From assembly GCF_003096355.1 (NCBI RefSeq), contig NZ_QEKI01000013.1:1-64000 (forward strand): DNA of 64,000 nt. The letters are read 5' to 3'. Below are positions 1 to 9,400 of the stretch, in pieces. Position 1 is the stretch's first letter; each line of letters opens with the position of its first letter. Origin of the DNA: Pontibacter virosus. GTDB lineage: Bacteria > Bacteroidota > Bacteroidia > Cytophagales > Hymenobacteraceae. Below the pieces are notes generated by a model. The model saw only the letters and a program-made list of their open reading frames with translations, did no database searches and was not told the origin of the DNA. The position numbers and the translations under genes were made by a program.

Positions 1-102
1 TTGCCCGCTTTAGTGGCCTTTGATGCCCTCCAGCCCTAAAAAAGCCTGAAAGACACGCCACTTTTAAAATCTGTAAATTTACAATCACGGTCAACTACCT
101 GC

Positions 103-126
103 TAGTAGGAGTACCTACTCCTACTA
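103..126. repeat. 24-bp inverted repeat left of the rpsA terminator
   Basis: Two perfect 11-bp arms (TAGTAGGAGTA at 103-113 and its complement at 116-126) flank a CC spacer. No T-run follows on either strand, so it does not look like a terminator. It could be an operator for a gene outside the window. Apart from this palindrome and the rpsA terminator, nothing convincing was seen in positions 1-312. Confidence 0.5.
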
Positions 127-262
127 TCTGCACTATGTAGGGATTCTTTTTATATCGACCTTTCCACAGGTATAGCGCATAACTAATATGCAGCTTTGCT
201 GCAGTATATACATAACAAGATATTAACTTTTGAGCACATAAGAAACTACTCCAAAAACAAAA

Positions 263-290
263 AAAGGCCCCGGATTGCTCCGGGGCCTTT
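263..290 (-). terminator. Intrinsic terminator of rpsA
   Basis: A 12-bp perfect stem (263-274 with 279-290) with a 4-nt loop is followed, on the minus strand, by a T-rich run (complement of 251-262). It begins 22 bases after the rpsA stop codon. Confidence 0.9.
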
Positions 291-312
291 CTGTTATAGG
301 ACAAGCTTAGTA

Positions 313-2199
313 CTAAGCGTTGTTCTCTTCTTCAGCAGACGCTTCGTCAGAATCTTTTGCCTTCTTAGCGGCAGCAGCTTCCAATTTCTTCACGCCAGCT
401 TCTTTCTCGTTGTCCAGCATCTTCTCTTTCAGAGCAGAAAGGGCATCCAGGTCACCAAGAGTAGACTTGTTCTCTACTTCTTTCTGAACTTTTGGAGCTT
501 TCTCTTTCTTCTCACCAGCGGCAGCTGGAGCAGCTTTCTTCGTCGCTTTCGCGATGCGAGCGTTGTCAGCCTCAGAGTAAGTAGCCGTGTGCGAAAGGAT
601 GATCTTACGGTCGTCTTTAGAGAATTCAGTTACACGGAAGTCAAGCGTTTCGCCAGCCTCTACCTGAGAACCGTCTTCTTTCGCAAGACCTTTCGGGAAA
701 GTGAATCCTTCGATGCCGTATGGCAACTCCAGCGTAGCGCCTCTGTCTGACTTCTCAAGCACTGTAGCTTTGTGCACAGAACCGATGTTGAATACAGACT
801 CGAACGTATCCCAAGGGTTCTCCTCCAGCTGCTTGTGACCAAGAGCAAGTCTTCTGTTAGCTACGTCAAGCTCCAGAACAACTACGTCAAGGTTTTCACC
901 AACTTTCACGAACTCAGATGGGTGCTTGATCTTCTTCGTCCAGGACAGGTCAGATACGTGTACCAGACCGTCAACACCTTCTTCCAGCTCCAGGAACAGA
1001 CCGAAGTTAGTCAGGTTACGAACTACGCCAGTGTGCTTTGTGCCAACTGCATATTTCGTGATAACGTCTTCTTTCGTCCATGGATCTTCAGTAAGCTGCT
1101 TAATGCCCAGAGACATTTTGCGCTCTTCGCGGTCAAGCGTCAATACAACTGCCTCAACCTCGTCGCCTTGCTTAATGAAGTCTTGTGGGTTGCGCAGGTG
1201 CTGTGACCATGACATTTCAGAAACGTGGATCAGACCTTCAACGCCTGGCATCAGCTCAAGGAATGCGCCGTAATCAGCCACGTTAACGATCTTGCCTTTT
1301 ACTCTTGTACCAACTTCCATATCAGCTGGCAGAGCATCCCATGGGTGCGGAGTAAGCTGCTTCATGCCAAGAGAAATACGCTTCTTGTCATCATCGAAGT
1401 CAAGTACTACCACGTTCACCTTCTGGTCAAGGTTCAATACTTCCTCTGGGTGGTTAATACGTCCCCAAGAGATATCTGTGATGTGAAGCAGACCGTCTAC
1501 GCCACCAAGGTCGATGAACACACCGAAGTTTGTCATGTTCTTGATAACGCCTTCCAGCACCTGACCTTTTTCCAGGTTGTTCAGGATGGCTGCACGCTGC
1601 TGCTCCAGATCTTTCTCGATCAATACTTTGTGAGAAACTACCACGTTGTCGAAAGCGGCGTTGATTTTCACAACTTTCACTTCCATCTTCTTACCAACGA
1701 ACACGTCGAAGTCACGGATCGGCTTCACGTCGATCTGAGAACCTGGCAAGAAGGCTTCAACACCGTAGAGGTCCATGATCAGACCACCTTTGGTTCTTCT
1801 CTTCACTACACCTTCCAGAACATTGTCGTTCTCAAGCGCGTCATAGATCTTCGCCCAAGCGCTAACGATCTTCGCTTTCTTGCGGGAAAGGATCAGCTGG
1901 CCGTTCGGGTCTTCCTGGTCTTCGATGAACACCTCAACCTCGTCGCCAACTTTCAGCTCAGGCAGGTCTCTGAATTCAGAAACCGGCACCAGGCCGTCAG
2001 ACTTGAAACCGATGTTCAGGATCACGTCACGCTCAGTGATGCCTACCACGATTCCTTTAACAACCTCCTGCTCCTGTACAGTAGTCAGGGTGTCGTCATA
2101 CATTTTTTCCATTTCAGCGCGCTCGTCTTTGCTGTAGCCGCCACCGAAACCCTGGGTCTCAAACTTGTCCCAATCAAAATTGTCTGGAGAATTACTCAT
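313..2199 (-). CDS. rpsA: 30S ribosomal protein S1
   Basis: This is the large mRNA-binding ribosomal protein that helps recruit and unfold messages on the 30S subunit. The 628 residues contain six S1 (OB-fold) repeats, starting near residues 46, 128, 215, 300, 388 and 473. Repeats 3 to 5 are the best conserved, each with the 'G-x-F-x-x-L-x-x-x-x-G-L-x-H-x-S' pattern. The last 80 residues form a Lys/Glu/Ala-rich tail, common in Bacteroidota homologues. The ATG at 2197-2199 is the first in frame. The gene is transcribed alone, from a -7 box about 110 bases upstream to a strong terminator. The long leader leaves room for translational autoregulation, which is known for S1 in other bacteria but not shown here. 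Confidence 0.97.
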   Translation of the reverse strand: MSNSPDNFDWDKFETQGFGGGYSKDERAEMEKMYDDTLTTVQEQEVVKGIVVGITERDVILNIGFKSDGLVPVSEFRDLPELKVGDEVEVFIEDQEDPNGQLILSRKKAKIVSAWAKIYDALENDNVLEGVVKRRTKGGLIMDLYGVEAFLPGSQIDVKPIRDFDVFVGKKMEVKVVKINAAFDNVVVSHKVLIEKDLEQQRAAILNNLEKGQVLEGVIKNMTNFGVFIDLGGVDGLLHITDISWGRINHPEEVLNLDQKVNVVVLDFDDDKKRISLGMKQLTPHPWDALPADMEVGTRVKGKIVNVADYGAFLELMPGVEGLIHVSEMSWSQHLRNPQDFIKQGDEVEAVVLTLDREERKMSLGIKQLTEDPWTKEDVITKYAVGTKHTGVVRNLTNFGLFLELEEGVDGLVHVSDLSWTKKIKHPSEFVKVGENLDVVVLELDVANRRLALGHKQLEENPWDTFESVFNIGSVHKATVLEKSDRGATLELPYGIEGFTFPKGLAKEDGSQVEAGETLDFRVTEFSKDDRKIILSHTATYSEADNARIAKATKKAAPAAAGEKKEKAPKVQKEVENKSTLGDLDALSALKEKMLDNEKEAGVKKLEAAAAKKAKDSDEASAEEENNA

Positions 2200-2308
2200 A
2201 ATGTTTTACTGCTCTGAAGAAGCCACCGACTTAGAGCAATAGGCCGGTTTGGTTTGGTTTTACATTTCCCCGAACACGTTGCCGGGGCCATTCACTCGAA
2301 TGAAGGGG

Positions 2309-2316
2309 CAAAAGTA
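2309..2316 (-). promoter_or_regulatory. Putative -7 box of rpsA
   Basis: On the minus strand this reads TACTTTTG, a full match to the Bacteroidota TAnnTTTG -7 element. No clear TTTG -33 element sits at the usual distance. It implies a leader of about 100 nt containing a short C4G/CG4 hairpin (2268-2287). Confidence 0.4.
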
Positions 2317-2740
2317 ATAAATACTTTAAAAGTATGCTAGTATATAGTAGAGATTTCGCAAAAGATTTACAAGGTATAAGTGCCTGATTAAGAGGATACA
2401 TACCTCTGGCGAGCCCCAAAACCCCACTAACAAGAGCAGCAGGTATAGCTATACGTTCTCTCAGCGGCCGGACTACTTCCCCCTCCTAATTTAACGAAAC
2501 CAAGATATGCATTTCTGGACAAAGTAGGCATGAGCCGGTTGACTACGTTCGCCTTAGAAGGTATAGAGAGGAATTAAAACAGACGGCTGGTATACCTGAT
2601 CAGAAAAAAAGCACGTTGAGCAGGCAGAGCTACAAGCACAATTCTAATCATTAAACTTATAGTGTATGTTCACATTAACCATATCCTGAACCTTAAACAC
2701 TTATCAGCTACCAACTAAATATATTAGCAACTATATATTA
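2317..2740. other. Intergenic region between rpsA promoter and HNH gene
   Basis: This AT-rich spacer holds no convincing ORF, RNA gene or long repeat. It contains four AGGTATA/TATACCT motifs (2372, 2441, 2559 and 2591). Confidence 0.4.
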
Positions 2741-3247
2741 CTACTTTTTGGATACATTTAGGTAAGTATTCCAGTCCTCATTGGCGTCGTTCAGGTGCTG
2801 TTGCAGGAAGGTGTAGAGGGATGGACGAGAGGGGTGTCGATGTAGTTTAAGACCAGCTTCTTCAGGCGTTCGGTCGCCTTTGCGGGAATTGCACCTGGAG
2901 CAGGCCGTGACAATGTTTTGCCAACTGGTCTCTCCTCCTCTTGACCGGGGCAGCAGATGATCCAGGGTGAGGTTGCGGTTCGTGCCACAGTACTGACAGA
3001 GGAAGTTATCGCGCCGCAGCACATTGTGCCTGCTGAGGGCTATACCGTAGTAAGGCACTTTGACGTAGCGCTGCAGCCGGATGACTGATGGAACAGGATA
3101 AGAAGTGCTGATCGTGCGCAGAACAGCGCCGTTGGCTTTAGAAATGAGCTCTGCTTTTTCGAGGTATACGAGCAAAAAGGCCCTGGTCACCGTGCAGACG
3201 GCGATGGCGCTGAAGTCCTGGTTTAATATCAGCACTTTGTCTCTCAT
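2741..3247 (-). CDS. HNH endonuclease family protein
   Basis: This 168-residue protein has a C-terminal HNH/zinc domain. Visible residues are Cys84-x2-Cys87, Asp96-His97, Asn111 and Cys116-x2-Cys119-Asn120, the pattern of the HNH_5 type (two CxxC zinc knuckles around a beta-beta-alpha-metal site). The N-terminal 80 residues are a conserved extension seen in stand-alone Bacteroidota HNH proteins. No methyltransferase or restriction partner lies nearby, so it is not obviously part of a restriction system. It follows the NlpC/P60 gene on the same strand with an 83-bp gap. The true substrate is unknown. Confidence 0.85.
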   Translation of the reverse strand: MRDKVLILNQDFSAIAVCTVTRAFLLVYLEKAELISKANGAVLRTISTSYPVPSVIRLQRYVKVPYYGIALSRHNVLRRDNFLCQYCGTNRNLTLDHLLPRSRGGETSWQNIVTACSRCNSRKGDRTPEEAGLKLHRHPSRPSLYTFLQQHLNDANEDWNTYLNVSKK

Positions 3248-3330
3248 GGCTTTGCTTTGAACTTATGCTATAGCTTTTACGAGAATTAACCAACTCGTTA
3301 TAGCCTATGTTCAAAGAAAAACGCTGAGAA

Positions 3331-4107
3331 TCAGGAAAAAATACGCTTAATAATGCGGAGGTTGTGGGAATAGCGCTTGCGCTCGGCATTGTAGATACCA
3401 TTGTGGTCTAGCGTGTCGATGCGGATCTCGCCATGGGCGTGCATGATCTGCTGCCCTTCCAGCATAATGCCTACGTGGGTAATACGACCTTCGTCGTTGG
3501 CAAAATAGGCCAGATCCCCGGGTTGGGTCTGTGTGGCAAAGTGCACCTCGTCCCCCACCGCCACCTGCTGACTGGCGTCGCGGGGCAATTGGTAGCCGCA
3601 AAGGCCGTATACCTGCTGTGTAAAGCCCGAGCAATCGATCCCAAACATGGATTTGCCTCCCCACAGATAAGGCGCTTTCAGGAAGCCCTGAGCCAATTTG
3701 GCCAGTTGGGCCGCTGTAACCGGCACCGCAGGGTTTGTGGCACGACCGCTGTACTGGTAAGTTTGCCCGTCGATGCGCAGGCTCATGCCATCAAAGAATG
3801 GCAGATAGGCCCCTATACCTACCGGTATGCGCATATCGGCATTGCTCACCACTTGCACGATATCCAGCGCCCGCGGGTGCTGGGCAGCCGTCCACTCCTG
3901 GTAGTAACTTGTTGCCACAGGTACGTACTGCTTGTAGTCGATCCAGCCGGTATAGCCGTCAGAAGCCAGCTTTACCTGCACCCAGTTCCCTTGCCTGCTA
4001 CGCACTTCCAGGCACTCCCCAAAAAGCACCTGCGTTACCATTTCTGCTTTGTCAGAGGGCTCAGCGCGCATCGGCACCAGACTGAGCATGCATATTCCGT
4101 AGTCCAT
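3331..4107 (-). CDS. NlpC/P60 family cell-wall hydrolase with SH3 domain
   Basis: This is a probable peptidoglycan endopeptidase (C40) cleaving stem peptides. The 258 residues carry a bacterial SH3-like domain (about 8-60), a second SH3-like stretch (about 85-125) and an NlpC/P60 domain (about 135-258). The catalytic Cys159 is in 'GIDCSGF', His211 in 'THVGIML', and a third polar residue is His223 or His225. There is no obvious signal peptide, so export or a cytoplasmic recycling role is open. Cytoplasmic YkfC-like enzymes with SH3 domains trim murein peptides, and the overall layout resembles these. Its start codon abuts the inverted-repeat element at 4109-4311. Confidence 0.88.
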   Translation of the reverse strand: MDYGICMLSLVPMRAEPSDKAEMVTQVLFGECLEVRSRQGNWVQVKLASDGYTGWIDYKQYVPVATSYYQEWTAAQHPRALDIVQVVSNADMRIPVGIGAYLPFFDGMSLRIDGQTYQYSGRATNPAVPVTAAQLAKLAQGFLKAPYLWGGKSMFGIDCSGFTQQVYGLCGYQLPRDASQQVAVGDEVHFATQTQPGDLAYFANDEGRITHVGIMLEGQQIMHAHGEIRIDTLDHNGIYNAERKRYSHNLRIIKRIFS

Positions 4108-4108
4108 T

Positions 4109-4311
4109 TTTTTATTGAGTGAATGAGTGTGTTTGTGATTGAGTGAGTTTTGATCTAGTGATGGGGCGACTGAGTGATTAAGTGAATATGTAAATTAAAA
4201 GGGTATTGATGTAGGGACAGATCACAGCCTGTTCAATTGTGCACAAGTATTTATGCCCAAACAACCATCAACTATTTAACCAATCACTCAACCACTCCAT
4301 CACTCAATTCC
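4109..4311. repeat. GAGTGA-type inverted-repeat element, copy 1
   Basis: This is a non-coding element filling the whole gap between smpB and the NlpC/P60 gene. The left arm (4113-4190) is rich in GAGTGA / GATTGAGTGAG, and the right arm (4281-4310) is rich in the complement TCACTCA. Between them lies the core GTAGGGACAG-ATCA-CAGCCTGTTC (4211-4234), a degenerate palindrome. The same layout, core and flanks (TTAAAAGG, ACAACCA, ATTTAAC) recur in reverse orientation at 5180-5408, so the two are related copies. Confidence 0.7.
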
Positions 4312-4785
4312 TTAAAAACCGCTTCTGTCCAGCTCGCGTTTTATGTCCTTTGCTTTGATGTCTTCGCGCTTGTCATGCAGCTTCTTACCGCGTGCCAGTG
4401 CAACCTCTACTTTAGCAAAGCCACGCTCACTGATGAACATCCGGGTGGGGATCATGGTGACGCCTTGCTCCTGCACGCCCTTCTCCAGTTTCCGGAGTTC
4501 ACTCTTGTTCACAAGGAGCTTGCGTACCCGCATGGGTTCGTGGTTGTAGTGCGTGCCCTCGGTGTAGGTAGAGATGTGTACGTTGTGCAGGTATAGCTCG
4601 CCATTGTGGAGCACACAGTAGCCGTCCTGCAGGTTTACCTGGCCTTCCCGGATCGATTTGATCTCAGTGCCTTTGAGCATGATGCCTGCCGTATACTTGT
4701 CCAGGAACTGGTACTCAAATGAAGCCCTGCGGTTCTGGATGTTGACGTGCTTCTTGATTCTCTCTTTATCTTTTGCTTTCGTCAT
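4312..4785 (-). CDS. smpB: SsrA-binding protein SmpB
   Basis: SmpB binds the tRNA-like domain of tmRNA and delivers it to stalled ribosomes for trans-translation. The length (157 aa) is typical. The OB-barrel core is recognisable ('NRRASFEYQFLDKYTAGI', 'GTEIKSIREGQVNLQDGYC'), as is the basic C-terminal tail ('GKKLHDKREDIKAKDIKREL') that enters the ribosomal mRNA path. The gene starts one base after the thioesterase stop codon, so the two are probably co-transcribed and coupled. No tmRNA gene was recognised in the window. Confidence 0.96.
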   Translation of the reverse strand: MTKAKDKERIKKHVNIQNRRASFEYQFLDKYTAGIMLKGTEIKSIREGQVNLQDGYCVLHNGELYLHNVHISTYTEGTHYNHEPMRVRKLLVNKSELRKLEKGVQEQGVTMIPTRMFISERGFAKVEVALARGKKLHDKREDIKAKDIKRELDRSGF

Positions 4786-4786
4786 G

Positions 4787-5179
4787 CTATTTTGTTGGGG
4801 CCAGCACCCTGGCCAGTTTGTCTTTCTTTAAAATTTTCTGCCCCGTCTCCCCGTCTGCCACCAGTCTCTCTCCCACCCGTGCCTCAAAGCTACAAATTAC
4901 GCTGTTACCTTCCTGCGATTTCAGATGAGCGATTATCTCAACCACTTCATTCTCAAACGCCGGGCTTTTATGATTGATATTCAGAAAAGTACCTATACCC
5001 TCTTCATCCTCTTCTTTCATCTCCAGCACAAACAAACGACCCGCCCACTCAGCTGCCTGCGCCAGCGAAAAGGTAGAGCAAACCGCGTGCACCAGTCCAT
5101 CGTCAAAACGGGCAAAGTCCGCCGCTGTTACTGTTTTGCGGTATACCTGTGTGTCGCCGATTTGGAAGGGGTGTTTCAT
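4787..5179 (-). CDS. Hot-dog fold thioesterase (FlK-like)
   Basis: This 130-residue protein resembles fluoroacetyl-CoA-thioesterase-like (FlK) hot-dog proteins: 'VHAVCSTFSLAQAAEWAGR', 'EEGIGTFLNINHKSPAF' and 'FEARVGERLVADGETGQK'. Such proteins hydrolyse small acyl-CoA thioesters; the real substrate here is unknown. The ATG at 5177-5179 (MKHPFQIGDTQ) was chosen. The frame stays open upstream to 5401, but those 74 extra codons only translate the repeat element at 5180-5408 and look unnatural. It is the first gene of a pair with smpB. Confidence 0.85.
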   Translation of the reverse strand: MKHPFQIGDTQVYRKTVTAADFARFDDGLVHAVCSTFSLAQAAEWAGRLFVLEMKEEDEEGIGTFLNINHKSPAFENEVVEIIAHLKSQEGNSVICSFEARVGERLVADGETGQKILKKDKLARVLAPTK

Positions 5180-5408
5180 TTTGGATTGATTGATTGAGTG
5201 AATGAGCGAGTTAGTGATGGAGTGAATGGTTAAATTGTTAAATGGTTGAATTATTGGTTGTTGTTCGTGAACGATTCTATCAGGTATAGCAGTACTGAAT
5301 TTGTACAGGTATAGCTCGTGCGCGGTTCGGACAGGTCGCGACCTGTCCCTACAAATTATACCTTTTAACTCACTCACTCCATCACTCCAACACTCAATCA
5401 CTCAATAA
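5180..5408. repeat. GAGTGA-type inverted-repeat element, copy 2
   Basis: This is the related copy of the 4109-4311 element, inverted relative to it. It fills the gap between tsaD and the thioesterase. The arms are GAGTGA-rich (about 5184-5226) and TCACTCA-rich (about 5366-5408). The core contains a perfect 20-bp palindrome at 5329-5348 (GGACAGGTCG / CGACCTGTCC) followed by CTACAAATTATACC. It also carries three AGGTATA-type motifs. It contains no plausible gene. Confidence 0.7.
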
Positions 5409-6416
5409 TCAAAACTTCATCCTGGGTTCCGGGCTAACGTACTGGTCAGCGAAGTCGCCTTTAAGGTATTGGTAATGAGCTGTTATAGCGATCATACCTG
5501 CATTATCGGTGCAATACTGAAAGGCAGGGATGTAGACGTTCCAATCGTACTTTTTGGCGTAATCCTGCAGGGCCTGGCGGAGACCGGAATTGGCGGAAAC
5601 ACCACCGGCAATGGCCACTTCTTTTATACCCAGGTCTTTGGCCGCCTGCACCACTTTCTTGAGCAGTGTCTTGATCAGGGTATACTGCACGCTGGCACAG
5701 ATATCAGCCAGGTTCTCCTGTACGAAGTTGGGGTTATCTTTCGTTTTATCTTTTAGGAAGTAGAGCACCGAGGTCTTGATGCCGCTGAACGAAAAGTCGT
5801 AACCAGGCATGTTGCCAACCGGAAACGGAAACGCCTTCGGGTTGCCCTGGGCCGCCGTCTTGTCGAGCATAGGGCCGCCTGGGTATGGCAGACCGAGCAT
5901 TTTGGCCGTCTTGTCGAAGGCCTCCCCAACAGCATCATCCGTCGTCTGCCCGATAATTTCCATGTCCAGGTGGTCTTTTACGAGCACGATCTGGGTATGG
6001 CCACCGCTCACGGTCAGGCACAGGAAGGGGAAGTTGGGCTTAGGGTCATCGATAAAGTGGGCCAGGATGTGCGCCTGCATGTGGTTGACGTCGATAAGCG
6101 GGATGTTGAGCCCCAGCGCAAAAGACTTGGCAAAAGAACTGCCGACCAGCAGGGCGCCCAGCAAGCCAGGGCCGCGGGTAAAAGCCACTGCATTTAAGTC
6201 AGATTTGTTTACATTTGCTACACTCAAGGCCTGTGCCACCACCGGGATGATGTTTTGTTGGTGTGCTCTCGAAGCAAGCTCCGGCACAACGCCGCCATAT
6301 TTTTCATGAACGGCCTGAGTAGCAATAACATTCGACAAAACCTTGCCGCCACGTATAACCGCAGCAGACGTTTCGTCGCACGAAGATTCAATCGCTAATA
6401 TTGTAGGTTCGGTCAT
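5409..6416 (-). CDS. tsaD: tRNA N6-adenosine threonylcarbamoyltransferase TsaD
   Basis: TsaD transfers the threonylcarbamoyl group to A37 of ANN-decoding tRNAs, together with TsaB and TsaE. The 335 residues have the ASKHA-fold Kae1 hallmarks: 'AIESSCDETSAAV' at the N-terminus, the metal-binding His112-x3-His116 ('HMQAH'), 'GGHTQIV', and the C-terminal 'YCTDNAGMIA' Asp. The start codon is only 3 bp from the divergent tamB-like start, so its promoter probably lies inside the neighbouring coding region. Confidence 0.97.
   Translation of the reverse strand: MTEPTILAIESSCDETSAAVIRGGKVLSNVIATQAVHEKYGGVVPELASRAHQQNIIPVVAQALSVANVNKSDLNAVAFTRGPGLLGALLVGSSFAKSFALGLNIPLIDVNHMQAHILAHFIDDPKPNFPFLCLTVSGGHTQIVLVKDHLDMEIIGQTTDDAVGEAFDKTAKMLGLPYPGGPMLDKTAAQGNPKAFPFPVGNMPGYDFSFSGIKTSVLYFLKDKTKDNPNFVQENLADICASVQYTLIKTLLKKVVQAAKDLGIKEVAIAGGVSANSGLRQALQDYAKKYDWNVYIPAFQYCTDNAGMIAITAHYQYLKGDFADQYVSPEPRMKF
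6396..6403 (+). promoter_or_regulatory. Putative -7 box of the tamB-like gene
   Basis: TAATATTG matches TAnnTTTG with one mismatch. It is 17 bases before the TTG start and lies within the 5' end of tsaD. Confidence 0.25.
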
Positions 6417-6419
6417 CTT

Positions 6420-9400
6420 TTGGAAAAAGAACAGTCCATAAATCTCTTCAAAGTTATAGGAAAAGCCATTCTAAAAATAGTATTGGCCCTAATCCTAATG
6501 CTTTTGGTGGCATTTGCGGTTGTTTTTGTGGCCATCCGCTACCCGGGCGTGCAAACCAGGGTAGCCCAGAAAGCAGCCGAGTACATTTCCCGCACCATCG
6601 ACCACGAGGTGACCATCGGTCGGGTTGACATTGAGTTCTTCAGTAATGTGATCCTGGAACAGGTAAAGGTGCTCGACTACCGCGGCGAAGAACTGTTTTA
6701 CGTGGGCCGGGCTGAAGCTGATGTCAGCCTGTTTTCGATCTTCCAGCCAAACACACTGGGCATTTCTACCCTGGAGTTGCAGGAGCCGCGGGCCAACCTG
6801 GTGCTATACGAGGGCACCGACTCCCTCAACCTCTCCACTTTCCTCACCTCTTTAGGCAACCTGATCACCAAGGATACCACCAAAGCCTCGCAGCCTTTTG
6901 AGTTTTCGATCGATGAGCTGTTCATCCAAAACGGCGCCTTTACCTACGACGACTTCAACCGTCCGCGTGCCGACTACGGCATCGATTATTTTCACATGGC
7001 CATCGACAGCATCTCGGCACGCTTCACCGAGTTCGAGCCCGGCGATACGCTCCAGGTGCGGGTATCGGACCTGACTGCCCGCGAACGTCTGTCCGGTATA
7101 CGCCTGCACAACCTCGATGTGCTGATGACCTACGCCCCCACCTTTTGGGAGTGGGACGAGCTCGACCTGCGGGTAAACGACAGTAACGTGCAGGAGTACA
7201 TTCGCTTTGATTATAACCGTTTCGGCGACTTCTCCAACTTCATGGATAGTGTGACCGTCACCGGCCGGATCAAAGACTCGCAGCTCTATTCCCGCGACAT
7301 CGCCCTGTTTGCCCCCCCTCTCCGGGAATATGACGAGAATGCCTATATCGCCTCTGCCGAGGTAGAAGGTCGCGTGGCGGAGTTCCTGGCAACTAACCTG
7401 GATATTAAGTACGGGCAAAACACACACATTGTAGGCACTATGAACGTAGACGGGCTGCCTAACTGGGGCGAGACCTTCGCCAACATCCGCCTGCGGCCCT
7501 CGACTTTAAATGCCGAGGATATCAAACAGTTTCTACCTGCCGATGCCTATGCCATCGCCTCCCGACTGGGCACTGTGAAAATTGACGGGCGCTTCCTGGG
7601 CTTTTACAACGACTTCGTAGCCAATGGTAGTTTTGTCACCGCACTAGGCAATGTGCAGTCGGATATTAACATGAAGATCAACCGGGCGAACAAAACCTCC
7701 TCTTACCGTGGTCGCCTTAAAACCCAGAACTTTCACGTGGGGCGTCTGATCGGTGAGCCCGATGTCATTAAAACGATCACCATGGACGGTAGTGTGGTCG
7801 GCTCCGGATTTACGCTCAAGGATGCCCGCCTGCAGATCAACGCCGACATTGCCCAGCTCCACCTGCTCGACTACAATTACCGCAACATACGCACCGATGG
7901 CACTTTCAGAGGTCAGCGTTACGAAGGTCGCTTTTCCATAGCTGACCCTAATCTTGCCTTTACAGCCAATGGCGAAGTTAACCTGGCAAACAACAACCAG
8001 GCCTTTAACCTGCGAGCTGATCTGAGGAAAGCCGATCTGAAAGCCCTGCGCATGACGGATAAGTCTGTTATCGTGCAGGCCAATGCAGACCTCAACTTTC
8101 GTGGCCTGCGGCTGGATGATTTTGAGGGCACCGCCTTTTTTGACAGTGCCTCCGTTACTTACGAAGGTCAACGCGTTGCGCTGGACACCATTCGGGTGCA
8201 GTCCTATATTGGTGAGGGCATCCGCAGCCTGACCCTTCGTTCCACACCGCTGGCCCTGCGGGTGAGCGGCGACTTTACCTATTCTGCCCTGATCGACGAT
8301 CTGAAACAGCTGGTGGAGGAGTATAAATTGAATTTTGAGAGCAACGATGCCGCCACGGCAGCTTACTACAGACGGAAGCGTCCCGATACCCGCCCCGAAT
8401 ATAATCTTGACTACGACCTATACCTGCGACGGGTCAATCCGCTGCTCCAGCTGTTTGTGCCGGAGCTCACCATTTCTGACTTCTCCAAGCTGGAAGGCAC
8501 CTTCCGGCATGGCAACACGGTCATCCTGACGTCTTATGCACGTATTGATACCATCTTATACAATGACGTCTCCCTCTACGCCAACGACATAGAACTAAGC
8601 ACCTCCAAGCTTCAGAACAGACCCGATGTACTGGCCAGTGCCCAATTTACTTCAGATAAGCAGCTACTTCCCTCTGTTGGAGAAACAGAGCGTCTGCTGC
8701 TGGAAGCGATCTGGAGCGAACGCACCATCGGATTCTACACCAACCTGCTGCAGCCCGCCTATAACAACCAGGCAACCGTGGTTGGCGATGTAAACTTCCT
8801 GCAAGACCGGCTGCAAGTGGTGTTTGGCCGATCGAACATTACACTCCGCGAAACGCCCTGGGCATTTCAGCCCGGCAGCATGATCTACATCAGCGAAAGC
8901 GGCAAGCGGCTGGACTTCGAAGAGTTGATCCTCTCTAACCAGAACCAGGTCATCCGGGTAGACGGTGCCATCGGGCAAGATCCCGGCAGTACCTTGCTTG
9001 CCAGCATCCAGAACTTCGACCTGCGCAATCTCAATCCGCTCATGCCGGAGCAGATCCGGGGAACGCTTAATGCCGAACTGACGGCACAGGACATTTATAA
9101 TAACGCCATCCTGAACGCCGGCATGCGTGTTGACTCCTTTTACCTGGACAATGTACTGATCGGCAACATACACGGCAAAGGGAATTGGATAAACGCCCAG
9201 CAGCAAATGGTGGTGGATGTAGACATAGACCGGAACAATAAAAAGGTTCTCACGCTAACCGGCAACTACTACCCCCGCGCCGAGGAAGAGCAGCTGGACA
9301 TGCTGGCCGTTCTGGATGAAACCCAGCTTAAGATCGTGGAGCCGATCCTGAAACCGATCATGTCAGAACTGGAGGGGACCATGGAAGGCCGCATCCGGGT

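Noticed and set aside
1225..2217. Long plus-strand frame (330 codons) opposite rpsA
   Set aside because: It lies entirely antisense to the six S1 repeats and has no recognisable domain; it is a shadow of the real gene.
2200..2740. tRNA or other RNA gene upstream of rpsA
   Set aside because: No cloverleaf-like set of arms or CCA end was found; only short hairpins.
2741..3247. HNH gene as part of a restriction-modification system
   Set aside because: No methyltransferase or specificity gene is near it; stand-alone HNH proteins are common in this phylum.
5180..5401. N-terminal extension of the thioesterase frame
   Set aside because: It translates only the repeat element and has no family similarity; the ATG at 5179 matches the family start.
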